This document shows positions 1 to 8,363 of a stretch of DNA of 64,000 nucleotides, piece by piece (the first letter of the stretch is position 1; every line of letters begins with the position of its first letter). This stretch comes from Caballeronia pedi (GTDB lineage: Bacteria > Pseudomonadota > Gammaproteobacteria > Burkholderiales > Burkholderiaceae), in the NCBI RefSeq assembly GCF_001544915.2, contig NZ_FCOE02000005.1:1-64000 (forward strand), written 5' to 3'. The notes below the pieces were generated by a model. The model saw nothing but the letters and a program-made list of their open reading frames with translations. It was not told the DNA's origin and did no database searches. The position numbers and the translations under genes were made by a program.

Positions 1-231
1 ACCTACGACCTCATCGTGAATGCATCGCCGGCGGGCATGCGTGCCGGCGATCCGCTGCCGATCGACGTCTCGCGCCTGCCCGCGACGACATTCGTCGGCG
101 ATGTGGTGACCAAGCCGCCGCTGACGCCGTTCATCGAAGCGGCCCGCGCGCGCGGCTGCACGACCGTCACCGGCACGCAAATGTTCGGCCGCGTGTGCGA
201 CGCGATTGTCGCGTATCTGCTGAAGGACTGA
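1..231 (+). CDS. aroE: Shikimate dehydrogenase family protein, C-terminal part
   Basis: Only the last 76 residues are in the window; the reading frame is open from base 1. The fragment begins TYDLIVNASPAGM, the turn where shikimate/quinate dehydrogenases carry NxTxxGM-type residues at the edge of the NADP domain. It goes on through FVGDVVTKPPLTPF and ends in the helix with GTQMFGRVCDAIVAYLL, which matches the usual D-xx-Y/T-P-x-T-P and Q-x-x-x-Q closing region. Known role of the family: NADP-dependent reduction of 3-dehydroshikimate in aromatic biosynthesis. The Ser-Pro in place of Thr-Pro suggests one of the AroE-like paralogues found in Burkholderiaceae rather than certainly the biosynthetic enzyme. 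A Rho-independent terminator follows at 368-400. Confidence 0.75.
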   Translation, partial: TYDLIVNASPAGMRAGDPLPIDVSRLPATTFVGDVVTKPPLTPFIEAARARGCTTVTGTQMFGRVCDAIVAYLLKD

Positions 232-367
232 CGGCGCAGGGCCTTTTGTCGCGGAATGAATCAGAGCAATCTGGTTCAAACCCGACGCGCGTTCATTCAA
301 GATTCTGGCCGCGCATTTGCATCCCTCGTGAAGCGCGCCGGACCGCTGGCTTAAAACGCATCGCCGA

Positions 368-400
368 CAAACGCCGTCCTTTCCAGGGCGGCGTTTTTTT
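368..400 (+). terminator. Rho-independent terminator after the aroE-like gene
   Basis: The stem AAACGCCG/CGGCGTTT, extended by TCC/GGG around a short loop, is followed by seven T residues on the + strand. It sits 137 bases after the stop of the shikimate dehydrogenase-like gene and before the lipoprotein gene. Confidence 0.85.
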
Positions 401-503
401 CGCGACGATGCCAGCCATGCCGGTGTGAGCGCGCGCTCGATCGATCGTCGCGCTCGCTTAGAGGGCCCATGAAACGCGTGCAGGCGCACGCAAGAGGCCT
501 GGA

Positions 504-968
504 ATGAAATCGGATCGAAAAACAATTCAACGCGCGGCGCGAGCAAGCGTCGCGGCTATCGCACTGGCCATGCTCGCGGCATGCGCGACCGGACCGGGCG
601 CATCGGCGCCATTGCCGGCGGACAGCACGCTCGCGACCGGGCGCATCGTCGGCAAGCAATATCTGACGACGGTGTCGACCCCGGCGGCGGCGTCGTCCGG
701 ACCGACCGTCGGCGTGGGCGGCGGCGGGATCGGCGGCAATGGCTGGAATGGCGGCGGCGCTGGCGTGGGCCTGGGTTTCGATCTGACGAGCCTGTTCCAG
801 AAAAGCCCGGAGCAGATGACGAAGGTCTACCGCTACAGCGTGCTGATGAAAGACGGCTCGAAACGCGACGTCGACAGCCCGCTCGATCTCAGCGACGGCG
901 CGTGCGTGACGACGATCGATTCGAGCCAGCCCGGCTATCCGAGACTGACGGGCGCCGACGCCTGCTGA
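504..968 (+). CDS. Predicted outer-membrane or periplasmic lipoprotein, unknown function
   Basis: This 154-residue protein has a classic lipoprotein signal: basic N-terminus, hydrophobic stretch AAIALAMLAAC, with the lipobox LAAC placing the lipidated Cys near residue 27. A glycine-rich segment (about residues 70-92, GVGGGGIGGNGWNGGGAG) is followed by a more ordinary C-terminal domain with KVYRYSVLMKDGSKRDVDS. I do not recognise a named family. The ATG is the first in frame and follows a purine-rich stretch (aagaggcctgga). The last 34 bases overlap the end of the convergent TPR gene. It looks like a stand-alone monocistron. Function is not inferable; localisation is well supported. Confidence 0.7.
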   Translation: MKSDRKTIQRAARASVAAIALAMLAACATGPGASAPLPADSTLATGRIVGKQYLTTVSTPAAASSGPTVGVGGGGIGGNGWNGGGAGVGLGFDLTSLFQKSPEQMTKVYRYSVLMKDGSKRDVDSPLDLSDGACVTTIDSSQPGYPRLTGADAC

Positions 969-2443
969 TGTTCCGGCGCGGCGCGTCCGATGAGCCATCC
1001 GGACAGCGCCGCGGCGACGCGGTCCACCACGGGCGTCCAGTCGCCCGGCGCGCGCTGGCGCACCAACCGCACCGAGTCGTACCACGGCTGCGTTTCATCT
1101 TCGCCCCAACACCAGTGCGACACGCGATCGATCATCGCGAGCACCGGCTTGCCGAGCGCGCCGCCCAGATGCAACGGCGAGCTGTCGACGGTCACCAGCA
1201 CGTCGAGCGCACTCAGGAGCGCGGCCGAATCGTGGAAGTGTTCGCCGTATTCCGGAACACCGACGATGCGCGCGCCGGCCGAGCGCATTGCGGCGATATC
1301 GGCTTCGCGGCCCGGCGCAACCGGATAGAACGCGACGTTCGGCAAATGCCACAGCGGCGCGAGTGCATCGACGGGTATGCTGCGCTGTGAATCGCGACGA
1401 TGCGTCGGGCTGCCCGCCCACACGAGGCCGACGCGCAGCGCATTTCCGCCGTCCGACGCGAGCATGCGCCGCCACATGTCGATACGTCCCGGCGCGGCGT
1501 CGAGGTATGCGCGACCCTCGACGTGATGCGGCAACAGCCCGATCCACAGCGGCATGCTCATCATGGCGACGGTGTAATCGACCATGCCGAAATCATGCCC
1601 CTCGATTGCGACACAATCCGGCACGAAACGCCGGATCAGCGGATACAGCTGCGGGCGCACCGCCAGCAGCGCTTCGCCTCCGCTGCTTCGCACGCCTTGC
1701 GCAAACTGCGGAAAATAGCGCACGAACTGGATATCGTCACCCATACCGAGTTCGCTGTAGACCACGACACGCTTGCCATCGAGCGGCTCACCGCGCCAGC
1801 GCGGCCCGATCCGCTCCATGCGCGCGACGACGCCTTTTTCGCCGTGCGCCGAGCCGCCCAGCCGGCGATCGAAACGTGTCCAGCCTGTGCGCCACATGCC
1901 CCGGCGCAGTTCGAGATCGGCGAGGTCGACGGCGAGCCATTTTTCATCGGGCGCCTGTGCGAGCGCCGCGCGATACATCGCGTCCGCTTCGTCGTAACGC
2001 GATTGCTCCAGCAGATACATCGCGATTGCGCCGGTCACGCGGCCATCGTCGGGATGATGCAGCGCGGCCTCGCGCATGACGGCTTCCGCCGCCACGCTGT
2101 CATGACGTCGCCAGAGGCAATGACTCAATTGCCAGCGAAGTTCGAAATCGCTCGGGAAGCGCGGCAAAGCCTCGCGACAGAAACGTTCGAGCGCGGACCA
2201 GTCGCTCGAGTGGCGAAGTTCGAGTGCGCTGGAGAGAGCCTGCTCCGCATCGGATGAAGACGTGTCCGCTTGCGCCGCCGGCCGCAATGCGGATGGTTCA
2301 AAAGGCGTGGATGATTCAAAAAACTCATATATGAAGTGCTCGCTGAGTTTATAGCAATCCAGCGCGTGCGAACGCTCAAAGTGCGCACGATAATTCCGAA
2401 AAAAGAATCGTGGCGCCAGATATGGCGCCGCCGGCGTCGTCAA
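935..2443 (-). CDS. TPR repeat protein with GT9-like glycosyltransferase domain
   Basis: The protein is up to 502 residues. An N-terminal half (about residues 65-190) shows helical TPR-type repeats (ALSSALELRHSSDWSALERF, then EAVMREAALHHPDDGR, then ADAMYRAALAQAPDEKWL). The C-terminal half resembles the TPR-glycosyltransferases of family 9 type: VVVYSELGMGDDIQFVRYFP, then VGLVWAGSPTHRRDSQRSIP and VDSSPLHLGGALGKPVLAMI, the usual nucleotide-sugar-binding end with a DSSPLHLxGALG loop. Such proteins glycosylate surface polymers or flagellin-like proteins; the substrate here is unknown. The frame opens only at a TTG (2443) directly after a stop, without a clear ribosome binding site, so the true start is uncertain. 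The end overlaps the lipoprotein gene by 34 bases. Confidence 0.75.
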   Translation of the reverse strand: MTTPAAPYLAPRFFFRNYRAHFERSHALDCYKLSEHFIYEFFESSTPFEPSALRPAAQADTSSSDAEQALSSALELRHSSDWSALERFCREALPRFPSDFELRWQLSHCLWRRHDSVAAEAVMREAALHHPDDGRVTGAIAMYLLEQSRYDEADAMYRAALAQAPDEKWLAVDLADLELRRGMWRTGWTRFDRRLGGSAHGEKGVVARMERIGPRWRGEPLDGKRVVVYSELGMGDDIQFVRYFPQFAQGVRSSGGEALLAVRPQLYPLIRRFVPDCVAIEGHDFGMVDYTVAMMSMPLWIGLLPHHVEGRAYLDAAPGRIDMWRRMLASDGGNALRVGLVWAGSPTHRRDSQRSIPVDALAPLWHLPNVAFYPVAPGREADIAAMRSAGARIVGVPEYGEHFHDSAALLSALDVLVTVDSSPLHLGGALGKPVLAMIDRVSHWCWGEDETQPWYDSVRLVRQRAPGDWTPVVDRVAAALSGWLIGRAAPEHQQASAPVSLG

Positions 2444-2510
2444 TCAATTATTTCGTATTCCATACTATTTGCGAGATGATCTGCTGAAACGCAGTAATTC
2501 GAATCCGCGA

Positions 2511-2539
2511 TTGTGTCCGGCGCAGCGTCTTGCCATACT
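2511..2539 (+). promoter_or_regulatory. Predicted sigma-70 promoter of the small RNA candidate
   Basis: TTGTGT (2511-2516) and CATACT (2534-2539) are separated by exactly 17 bases. A start point near 2546 would give a transcript of about 89 nt ending at the strong terminator at 2609-2634. The match to consensus is fair (4 of 6 in each box). Confidence 0.5.
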
Positions 2540-2545
2540 GATCTG

Positions 2546-2634
2546 GATTTCTCGTCTCCTCGAGCGTCCGCTCTCTTCATTGGAGAGCCCACAAGCGGAT
2601 GCGCTCTCGCCGCCTTTTTCAGGCGGCTTTTTTT
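2546..2634 (+). ncRNA. Candidate small RNA with three hairpins
   Basis: No credible protein is encoded between 2444 and 2725, yet a strong terminator ends there. Reading from the predicted start, the RNA can form (1) a 4-bp stem CTCG/CGAG with loop TCTCCT at 2551-2564, (2) a long stem GAGCG-t-CCGCT paired with AGCGG-at-GCGCTC at 2562-2606 capped by CTC/GAG and loop TTCATTG, and (3) the terminator hairpin at 2609-2634. The first loop is complementary to AGGAGA, a Shine-Dalgarno sequence; the next gene downstream has AAGGAGA at its ribosome binding site. Stems 1 and 2 share three bases, so they may compete. The layout resembles anti-Shine-Dalgarno small RNAs and may belong to the betaproteobacterial toxic small RNA family, but I cannot test that here. 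Confidence 0.55.
2609..2634 (+). terminator. Rho-independent terminator of the small RNA candidate
   Basis: The stem GCCGCCT...AGGCGGC is followed by seven T residues. No protein gene on the + strand ends upstream of it, which is the main argument for a non-coding transcript here. Confidence 0.85.
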
Positions 2635-2725
2635 ACGCGCGCGGCCTATTACCTCTGGCGTAATTGTCCCGCTCACGTCCTCCTGCGACGATGCAGTCAC
2701 ACTGTTCATCGACAAGGAGACGGAC

Positions 2726-3616
2726 ATGCCTGTAAATCGACATCGCGCCCACGCAGAGATCGCCCGGCCGGGTTTCATCGCGACCACCGACGGCGTCGAG
2801 CTGTTTTATCGCGACTGGCAACCCGAGCGCGCGGCAGGCAACGGCGGCACCATCGTGTTCGTCCCGAGCTATTCGCTGCCGGGCGACATGTGGGCGTATC
2901 AGATGTTGCCGCTCACGCACGCGGGCTTTCGTTGCGTCGCGTACGACCGGCGCGGCCACGGCCGGTCGAGCGATCCTGGCGGCGGCTACGACTACGACAC
3001 CCTCGCCGACGATCTCGCCGCCCTCATCGACGCGCTCGATCTGTCGGACATTACGCTGGTCGGCTATTCGATGGGCGGCGCCGAAGCCGTGCGCTATCTG
3101 ACGCGTCACGGCAGCACGCGCGTCGCGCGCCTCGTGCTGATCGCGTCGACCTTGCCGATGCTCGCGAAAACGCCTGACAATCCCGATGGCATCGACCGCG
3201 TGTATGCCGAAGCGTTCCAGCAGGATTTGCTGTCCGACTATCCGCAATGGCTCGCCGAAAATGCGCGGCCATTCGCCGGGCCGGGCGCGTCGCAGGCAAT
3301 GATCGACTGGATCAGGGAAATGGCGTTGCGCACTTCGCATCAGGCGCTTTTCGCGTGCAACGAAACGGTGAATCATGGCGATTTCCGCAATGAACTACGC
3401 GATATCGAGGTGCCGACGCTCGTCGTGCAAGGCGACCGCGATGTGTCCAATCCGCTGGAGCTGACCTCGCGACGCACAGCGCGGCTGATTCCGAACGCGC
3501 GGCTTCTCGTCTACGAAGGCGCGCCGCACGGCATCTTTCTGAGCGATGCGGCGCGGCTGACGGCGGATATCGGCGCGTTCGCGTCGGATGTCTGTCGGAT
3601 TAGCGCTGAGTCATGA
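2726..3616 (+). CDS. Alpha/beta hydrolase (non-heme peroxidase/esterase type)
   Basis: The 296-residue protein has the complete alpha/beta hydrolase layout: oxyanion region FVPSYSLPGDMWAYQM, strand-turn YDRRGHGRSSDP, nucleophile elbow GYSMGG (Ser about residue 120), acid region VVQGDRDVSNP and catalytic His in YEGAPHGIFLS near the C-terminus. This resembles the chloroperoxidase/arylesterase group, which hydrolyses small esters; the substrate is not known. The ATG at 2726 was chosen over an upstream in-frame start because it follows AAGGAGA at a 6-base spacing and gives the normal family length. The small RNA candidate lies just upstream and could pair with this ribosome binding site. Confidence 0.85.
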   Translation: MPVNRHRAHAEIARPGFIATTDGVELFYRDWQPERAAGNGGTIVFVPSYSLPGDMWAYQMLPLTHAGFRCVAYDRRGHGRSSDPGGGYDYDTLADDLAALIDALDLSDITLVGYSMGGAEAVRYLTRHGSTRVARLVLIASTLPMLAKTPDNPDGIDRVYAEAFQQDLLSDYPQWLAENARPFAGPGASQAMIDWIREMALRTSHQALFACNETVNHGDFRNELRDIEVPTLVVQGDRDVSNPLELTSRRTARLIPNARLLVYEGAPHGIFLSDAARLTADIGAFASDVCRISAES

Positions 3617-3724
3617 CGCGTTTGAAAACACTCATATCAATACACTCTGCAAGAATCCCGGCACACAAGCACTGCGAACCGACATCGACGCACCACCCTC
3701 CCACGCCCACCGGAGCATACAGCG

Positions 3725-4207
3725 ATGATCTTCCACGCCTCCATCCCCGCCAACGATCCAAAGCACGTCGCGCATGTGCTGGCCGAACTGTGGGACGGCT
3801 TCGCCGCGCCCTTCTCGCCGTTCCCCGACGCGTGGATGGCGGTCGCGGGCGACGAGCGCGGCAGCATCATCGAGGTCTATCCGAGCGACCAGGTGATCAC
3901 GCCGGGCGGCGGCCATGAAGACAGCGTGAGCTACGGCGCGGACACGTTCAAGCGCCCGCAGTACAGCGCGTTCCACATGGCCATCGCGACGAAGCTGAGC
4001 AGCGACGAAGTCATCGCGATCGGCGAACGCGAGGGCTGGCGCGCGGTGCGCTGCACACGCGGCGCAAACTTCTTTCACGTGATCGAGTTCTGGATCGAAA
4101 ACTCGACCATGCTCGAATTCCTCACACCCGAAATGCAGGCCGAGTATCTCGCCTTCGCGACACCCGAAAACTTCAAGGCGATGGCGGCCGCCGCCGTGCC
4201 TCAGTGA
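3725..4207 (+). CDS. Conserved hypothetical protein
   Basis: This 160-residue soluble protein starts MIFHASIPANDPKHVAHVLAE, which recalls the start of a vicinal-oxygen-chelate (glyoxalase-like) domain, but I see no clear metal-ligand set and do not assign the family. Later motifs include FPDAWMAVAGDERGSIIEVYP and a C-terminal acidic helix with FLTPEMQAEYLAF. There is no signal peptide or membrane segment. Its last seven bases overlap the end of the convergent MFS transporter gene. Function unknown. Confidence 0.65.
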   Translation: MIFHASIPANDPKHVAHVLAELWDGFAAPFSPFPDAWMAVAGDERGSIIEVYPSDQVITPGGGHEDSVSYGADTFKRPQYSAFHMAIATKLSSDEVIAIGEREGWRAVRCTRGANFFHVIEFWIENSTMLEFLTPEMQAEYLAFATPENFKAMAAAAVPQ

Positions 4208-5550
4208 GCGCTTTCGGTTGAGGACGGATCGCGTTTCAGCCCGAACATCAGCGCGGCGCCGCTCGCGAAGAGCAGCAACGCAAGCAGGTGCACGGCGAGA
4301 TCCATGCTGCCGGTGGCTGTGCGAATCTGGCCGATCACCCACGGACTCACGATGCCGCTCGTGATCCCGATACTGCTGATGAACGCGATGCCCGCCGCCG
4401 CCGTGTTGCCCGGCAGGTGGCTCGCGGGCACGGCCCAGAAGATCGGCAGCGCGGCGAAAATCAGCGTTGCGGCAAGCGAGAGGATCGCGAGCATCATTGG
4501 GAAGCTGGGAAAATGCAGCGTAAGCGCCGCGAGCGCGATGCCGCCGCCGATCGTGCAGCACGCGAAGTGCTTGCGCCGCTCGGCGACGCGATCCGAGTGG
4601 CGCGCGATTACAATCAGCCCGACCGCGCCGATCGCGTTCGGCACGACGGTGTAGAGGCTGACGGACATCACGTCGGTGATGCCGAAGTCGCGGATCATCA
4701 GCGGCATCCAGAAGCTCAGCGTCAGCGATGCGCACGTCAGCGAAAAATAGATGAACGCGAAGAGATAGACGCGCGGGTTGCGCAGCGCGTCGAGCAGGCC
4801 GCGAGGATCGTGCGAAGCGGCGTTATCGCTCGTTTGCGCGCACAGCGCGACGAGCCGGTCCTGCTCGGCTTGCGTGAGCCAGCGGGCGTCGCGCGGCGCA
4901 TCGACGAGCAGGCGCAACGCGATCAGGCCGAGCAGCACCGCCGGCGCGCCCTCGATCGCGAACATCCACTGCCAGCCGTAGAGGCCCATGACGCCCGCCA
5001 TGTCGCGCATGATCCAGCCGGACACCAGTCCGCCGAACACGCCCGCCACGGCCACGCCCGCGAAGAACACCGACATCACCCCCGCGCGCCGCTGCGCCGG
5101 AAACCAGTAGGTCAGATACAGCACGATGCCGGGAAAGAAACCCGCCTCGAACACGCCGAGCAGAAAGCGCAGCAGATAGAAATGCCCCGGCGTCGATACG
5201 AACATCATGCCCACCGACGCCGCGCCCCACAGCAGCATGATGCGCGTGAAGGTGCGGCGCGCGCCGAACTTCGCCAGCAGCAGATTGCTCGGCACCTCGA
5301 ACAGCACGTAACCGACATAGAACACAGCGGCGCCGAGACCGTACATGGCGTCGGAAAAGCCGAGATCGTGCTTCATCTGCAATTGCGCGAAGCCGATATT
5401 GATCCGGTCGAGAAACGACACCACGTAGCACAGAAACAGAAACGGAATAATGCGCCACGCGACTTTGCGCAGCAGCGCATCATCGGACAAGGCGTGCGCT
5501 TCCCCGGCGGCGCTCGGGCTGAGCGCCGCCGTGCTGATCGACTTCGACAT
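4201..5550 (-). CDS. MFS transporter, anion:cation symporter type
   Basis: This is a 449-residue, 12-helix transporter of the tartrate/galactonate/phthalate (ACS) subfamily. The signature is in the first helices: RIIPFLFLCYVVSFLDRINIGFAQLQM, then GLGAAVFYVGYVLFEVPSNL and RFLLGVFEAGFFPGIVLYL; a charged central loop lies around residues 215-240. Family members import organic acids by proton symport at the inner membrane. It lies 105 bases downstream of the metallo-hydrolase gene on the same strand, and both face the IclR genes, so transporter, hydrolase and regulators probably serve one unknown substrate. The ATG follows a CTGGAGCGAGAC stretch. Confidence 0.85.
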   Translation of the reverse strand: MSKSISTAALSPSAAGEAHALSDDALLRKVAWRIIPFLFLCYVVSFLDRINIGFAQLQMKHDLGFSDAMYGLGAAVFYVGYVLFEVPSNLLLAKFGARRTFTRIMLLWGAASVGMMFVSTPGHFYLLRFLLGVFEAGFFPGIVLYLTYWFPAQRRAGVMSVFFAGVAVAGVFGGLVSGWIMRDMAGVMGLYGWQWMFAIEGAPAVLLGLIALRLLVDAPRDARWLTQAEQDRLVALCAQTSDNAASHDPRGLLDALRNPRVYLFAFIYFSLTCASLTLSFWMPLMIRDFGITDVMSVSLYTVVPNAIGAVGLIVIARHSDRVAERRKHFACCTIGGGIALAALTLHFPSFPMMLAILSLAATLIFAALPIFWAVPASHLPGNTAAAGIAFISSIGITSGIVSPWVIGQIRTATGSMDLAVHLLALLLFASGAALMFGLKRDPSSTESAH

Positions 5551-5655
5551 GTCTCGCTCCAGATGGGCGTGAGAAGGCCGGCGTCTTGAGCGCGCCTTTT
5601 TGCCTGAAGAGATGAAGGAGCGGCGCGTTTCAGCACGCGCCGCGAGAGATGAGCG

Positions 5656-6615
5656 TCAGTCCTGCAATGCGGCCCACATGTCCTTGTCGCGCTCGGCCGT
5701 CCAGATGCGCGGATGGCTGATGCCGCTCGCTTCGTCGTAGGCGCGCGACACGTCGAACGGCAGGCAATGCTCGTAGATGAAGACGTGGCCGAACTTCGGG
5801 TCCATCGACTTGCGGGTGAGCGCCATCGAGCCCTTCAGATCGAGCTTTTCGGCGACGGCGTCCTTGCCGGCCTGAAGCAGCGTCGTGACGAAGTCCTTCG
5901 TGTAATCGAGACCCTTGTCCACTTCCTCAGGCGACAGCAGCGCCGGGCCGCGTCCCGGCACGAGCTTGTCGGCCTTCAGCGCGCGCAACGCTTCGAGCGT
6001 CGCGGGCCATTGCGCGAGTTGCGCATCGCCGCAGTAGCAGGCGGCGTCGTATTCGACGAGATCGCCCGAGAACAGCACCTTCTGCGACGGCAGCCACACG
6101 ACCGTGTCGCCCTTCGTGTGACCCGCGCCGAGATGCGCGATCTTCACTTCGAGCTTGCCGAGAAAGAGCGTGATTTCCTTTTCGAAGACGAGCGTCGGCC
6201 ACGTGAGGCCCGGCACCGTCTCGACGCCGGCGAACAGGCGCGGGAAGCGTTCGATCTCCGATTTCATGTCCTGCTCGCCGCGCTCGACGATCATTTCATA
6301 CGTGCCGCGGCTCGCGATGACCTGCTGCGCGCCTTCCGCGAAATACGCCGACGCGCCGAGCACGCGCACCGCGTGGTAATGCGACAGCACGACGTATTTG
6401 ATCGGCTTGTCGGTAACGCTGCGGATTTTCGCGATGAGATCCTGCGCCATCGCGGGCGTGGCGGTCGTATCGACGATCAGCACGCCGTCGTCGCCGATGA
6501 TCACGCCGGAGTTCGGGTCGCCCTCCGCCGTGTACGCGTAGGCGTTTTCGGAGAGTTGCGTGAAAGTGATCTTCTTCTCTTCCAGATCGGCCTGCGATGC
6601 AAATGCCTTTGCCAT
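5656..6615 (-). CDS. MBL-fold metallo-hydrolase with altered metal motif
   Basis: The 319-residue protein has the metallo-beta-lactamase fold: GVIIGDDGVLIVDTTATPAM (strand and conserved Asp), VVLSHYHAVRVLGAS at the metal motif, GAGHTKGDTVVWLP with His166, and VLFSGDLVEYDA with Asp185. In most relatives the first motif reads HxHxDH; here it reads HYHAVR (residues 79-84), so the Asp and last His are absent. I have seen this pattern associated with a distinct MBL subgroup of quinoprotein-relay or SoxH-like proteins, so it may be natural rather than damaged. The ATG at 6615 was chosen over an upstream start because it begins at the normal domain edge. It is divergent from the IclR pair and upstream of the MFS gene. 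Confidence 0.8.
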   Translation of the reverse strand: MAKAFASQADLEEKKITFTQLSENAYAYTAEGDPNSGVIIGDDGVLIVDTTATPAMAQDLIAKIRSVTDKPIKYVVLSHYHAVRVLGASAYFAEGAQQVIASRGTYEMIVERGEQDMKSEIERFPRLFAGVETVPGLTWPTLVFEKEITLFLGKLEVKIAHLGAGHTKGDTVVWLPSQKVLFSGDLVEYDAACYCGDAQLAQWPATLEALRALKADKLVPGRGPALLSPEEVDKGLDYTKDFVTTLLQAGKDAVAEKLDLKGSMALTRKSMDPKFGHVFIYEHCLPFDVSRAYDEASGISHPRIWTAERDKDMWAALQD

Positions 6616-6789
6616 GGTCGTGTCTCGCTTCCATTCTCGTGGGGATGGGTAGATGATCGGCGCGAGGCCGATTTTTGTCAACAGCAAGCGTGTTTGCTAT
6701 TTACAAATTACGGGTAAATACTGAATCGCTACATCCGATGATTCCGGCTCGGCTAACATTTGCGCTTCGACCACATTCGCGGAGTCCTC

Positions 6790-7554
6790 TTGGCTCGTCC
6801 CGTCCCTGCCACGCCTGAAGAAAAAAAACAGCGCGGCATTCAGAGCGTCGAAGTCGGCGCGCGATTGCTCGATGCGCTCGCCGCACGCCGCGAGCCGCTC
6901 GCATTGAGCGCACTCGCCGATGCGGCCGGCTTGTCGAGCGCCCAGGCGCATACCTATCTCGTGAGCCTCACGCGTCTCGGGCTCGTCAAGCGCGACGCGC
7001 TCACCGGCAACTACGAGCCGGGTCCACTTTCGCTCAGGCTCGGTCTATTGAATCTAGAACATCAGCCCGCGTATCGTGCGGCCGCGCCGCGTGTTTCGGC
7101 GCTGGCGCTCGCGACGGGCATGAGCGTCGCGGTCAGCGTCGCCGGGCCGCAGGGGCCGACCATCGTGCGCTACGAGCGCGGCGGTCATCCGCTGCATGTG
7201 AATCTGCACGTCGGCACGGTGATGTCGCTCTCCGCGACATCGACGGGACGCGTGTTCCGCGCGTTCGACGACGCATCGCGCGTCGCCGCGATGCTCGCGC
7301 ATCAGCAGGAAACTGATGCGCCCGGCATGGCCGCGCGCATCGACGAGATCCGTGCGCGCGGCATCGAACGCAGCGTCGATGCGCCGAGTCCCGGCGTCAG
7401 CAGCATGAGCGTGCCGGTGTTCGACGGCGCGCGGCGCATGCAGCTCGCGCTCACCGCCATCGGCCCGAGCGGCCTGTGCGCCGTGGACTGGGACGGGCCG
7501 CTCGCGCGCGCATTGCACGACGCCGCGCGCGACATCACCGGACTGCTTTCATGA
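6790..7554 (+). CDS. IclR family transcriptional regulator (first of a pair)
   Basis: The 254-residue protein has an N-terminal winged HTH (GIQSVEVGARLLDALAARREPLALSALADAAGLSSAQAHTYL region, residues about 16-60) and an IclR effector domain with VNLHVGTVMSLSATSTGRVF and the closing DITGLL. IclR proteins bind small organic acids and repress or activate nearby catabolic genes. The start chosen is TTG at 6790: it follows GGAG at a 5-base spacing, whereas the earlier TTG has no binding site. It is divergent from the metallo-hydrolase gene, with 174 bases between, and is the likely regulator of that operon. Confidence 0.85.
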   Translation: MARPVPATPEEKKQRGIQSVEVGARLLDALAARREPLALSALADAAGLSSAQAHTYLVSLTRLGLVKRDALTGNYEPGPLSLRLGLLNLEHQPAYRAAAPRVSALALATGMSVAVSVAGPQGPTIVRYERGGHPLHVNLHVGTVMSLSATSTGRVFRAFDDASRVAAMLAHQQETDAPGMAARIDEIRARGIERSVDAPSPGVSSMSVPVFDGARRMQLALTAIGPSGLCAVDWDGPLARALHDAARDITGLLS

Positions 7555-8363
7555 CGATGTTCGAGGAAGACGCCAAGCCGCAGCGCGGCATCAACGCGCT
7601 CGACGCGACCGGCGATCTGTTGCGCGCGCTCGTCGCGGCGGGCCGGCCGCTCACGCTGCGCGATCTCGCCGCCGCGGCCGGCATGCCGCCCGCGAAGGCG
7701 TTCGCGCATCTGGTGAGTCTCGTGAAGGTCGGGCTGCTCGCGCGCGACGACGCCGGACTGTTCCACGCGGGCACGCTCGCCCGCGAACTCGGGCTGATCG
7801 CCTTGCAGCGCCTTTCGCCGATCCGCGACGCCGAAGCGGAAATCGTCGCGCTGGCGGCGAGCACGTCGATGACGGTCGCCGCGGCCGCGCTCGGACCACT
7901 AGGCCCGACCGTGATCCGGCTGGAGGAATCGGCGCGGCCGCAGCACGTGAGCTTGCGCATCGGCACGGCGATGTCGCTCGTCAATACCGCCATCGGACGC
8001 GTGTACGCCGCGCATCTCCCCGCCGACATGCTGGCGAGCCTGATGGCGCAGGACGGCATCCGCCTCGCGGGCGCGCAGCCCGATGCGGCCGCCGACACCG
8101 CGTTTCGCGCCCGGCTCGATGAAATCAGGGCGCGCGGTCTCGATACGGCGCTCGACGCGCCAGTGCCCGGCATCCATACACTGGCCGCGCCAGTGTTCGA
8201 TCACACCGGCAGCGTATGTCTCGTGATCGCGCTGATCGGCTCGGCGGGCGGCTTCGACAGCGCCGCCGATGGCCCGCTCGCCCGCGCACTGCTCGCGGCG
8301 ACGCGGCGTCTATCCTGGCGTTTCGGGCTGATGGAAGCCGACGAGCGGACAGAAGCAGGCTAG
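7551..8363 (+). CDS. IclR family transcriptional regulator (second of a pair)
   Basis: This 270-residue protein is a clear paralogue of the preceding gene. It has an HTH around residues 10-60 ([41 protein letters not shown]) and an effector domain with [21 protein letters not shown] and [20 protein letters not shown], both matching positions in its neighbour. The start ATG overlaps the stop of the first gene as ATGA, so the two are translationally coupled and probably work together, perhaps as a heteromer. It ends with a 4-base overlap with the convergent pdxY gene. Confidence 0.85.
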   Translation: MTMFEEDAKPQRGINALDATGDLLRALVAAGRPLTLRDLAAAAGMPPAKAFAHLVSLVKVGLLARDDAGLFHAGTLARELGLIALQRLSPIRDAEAEIVALAASTSMTVAAAALGPLGPTVIRLEESARPQHVSLRIGTAMSLVNTAIGRVYAAHLPADMLASLMAQDGIRLAGAQPDAAADTAFRARLDEIRARGLDTALDAPVPGIHTLAAPVFDHTGSVCLVIALIGSAGGFDSAADGPLARALLAATRRLSWRFGLMEADERTEAG

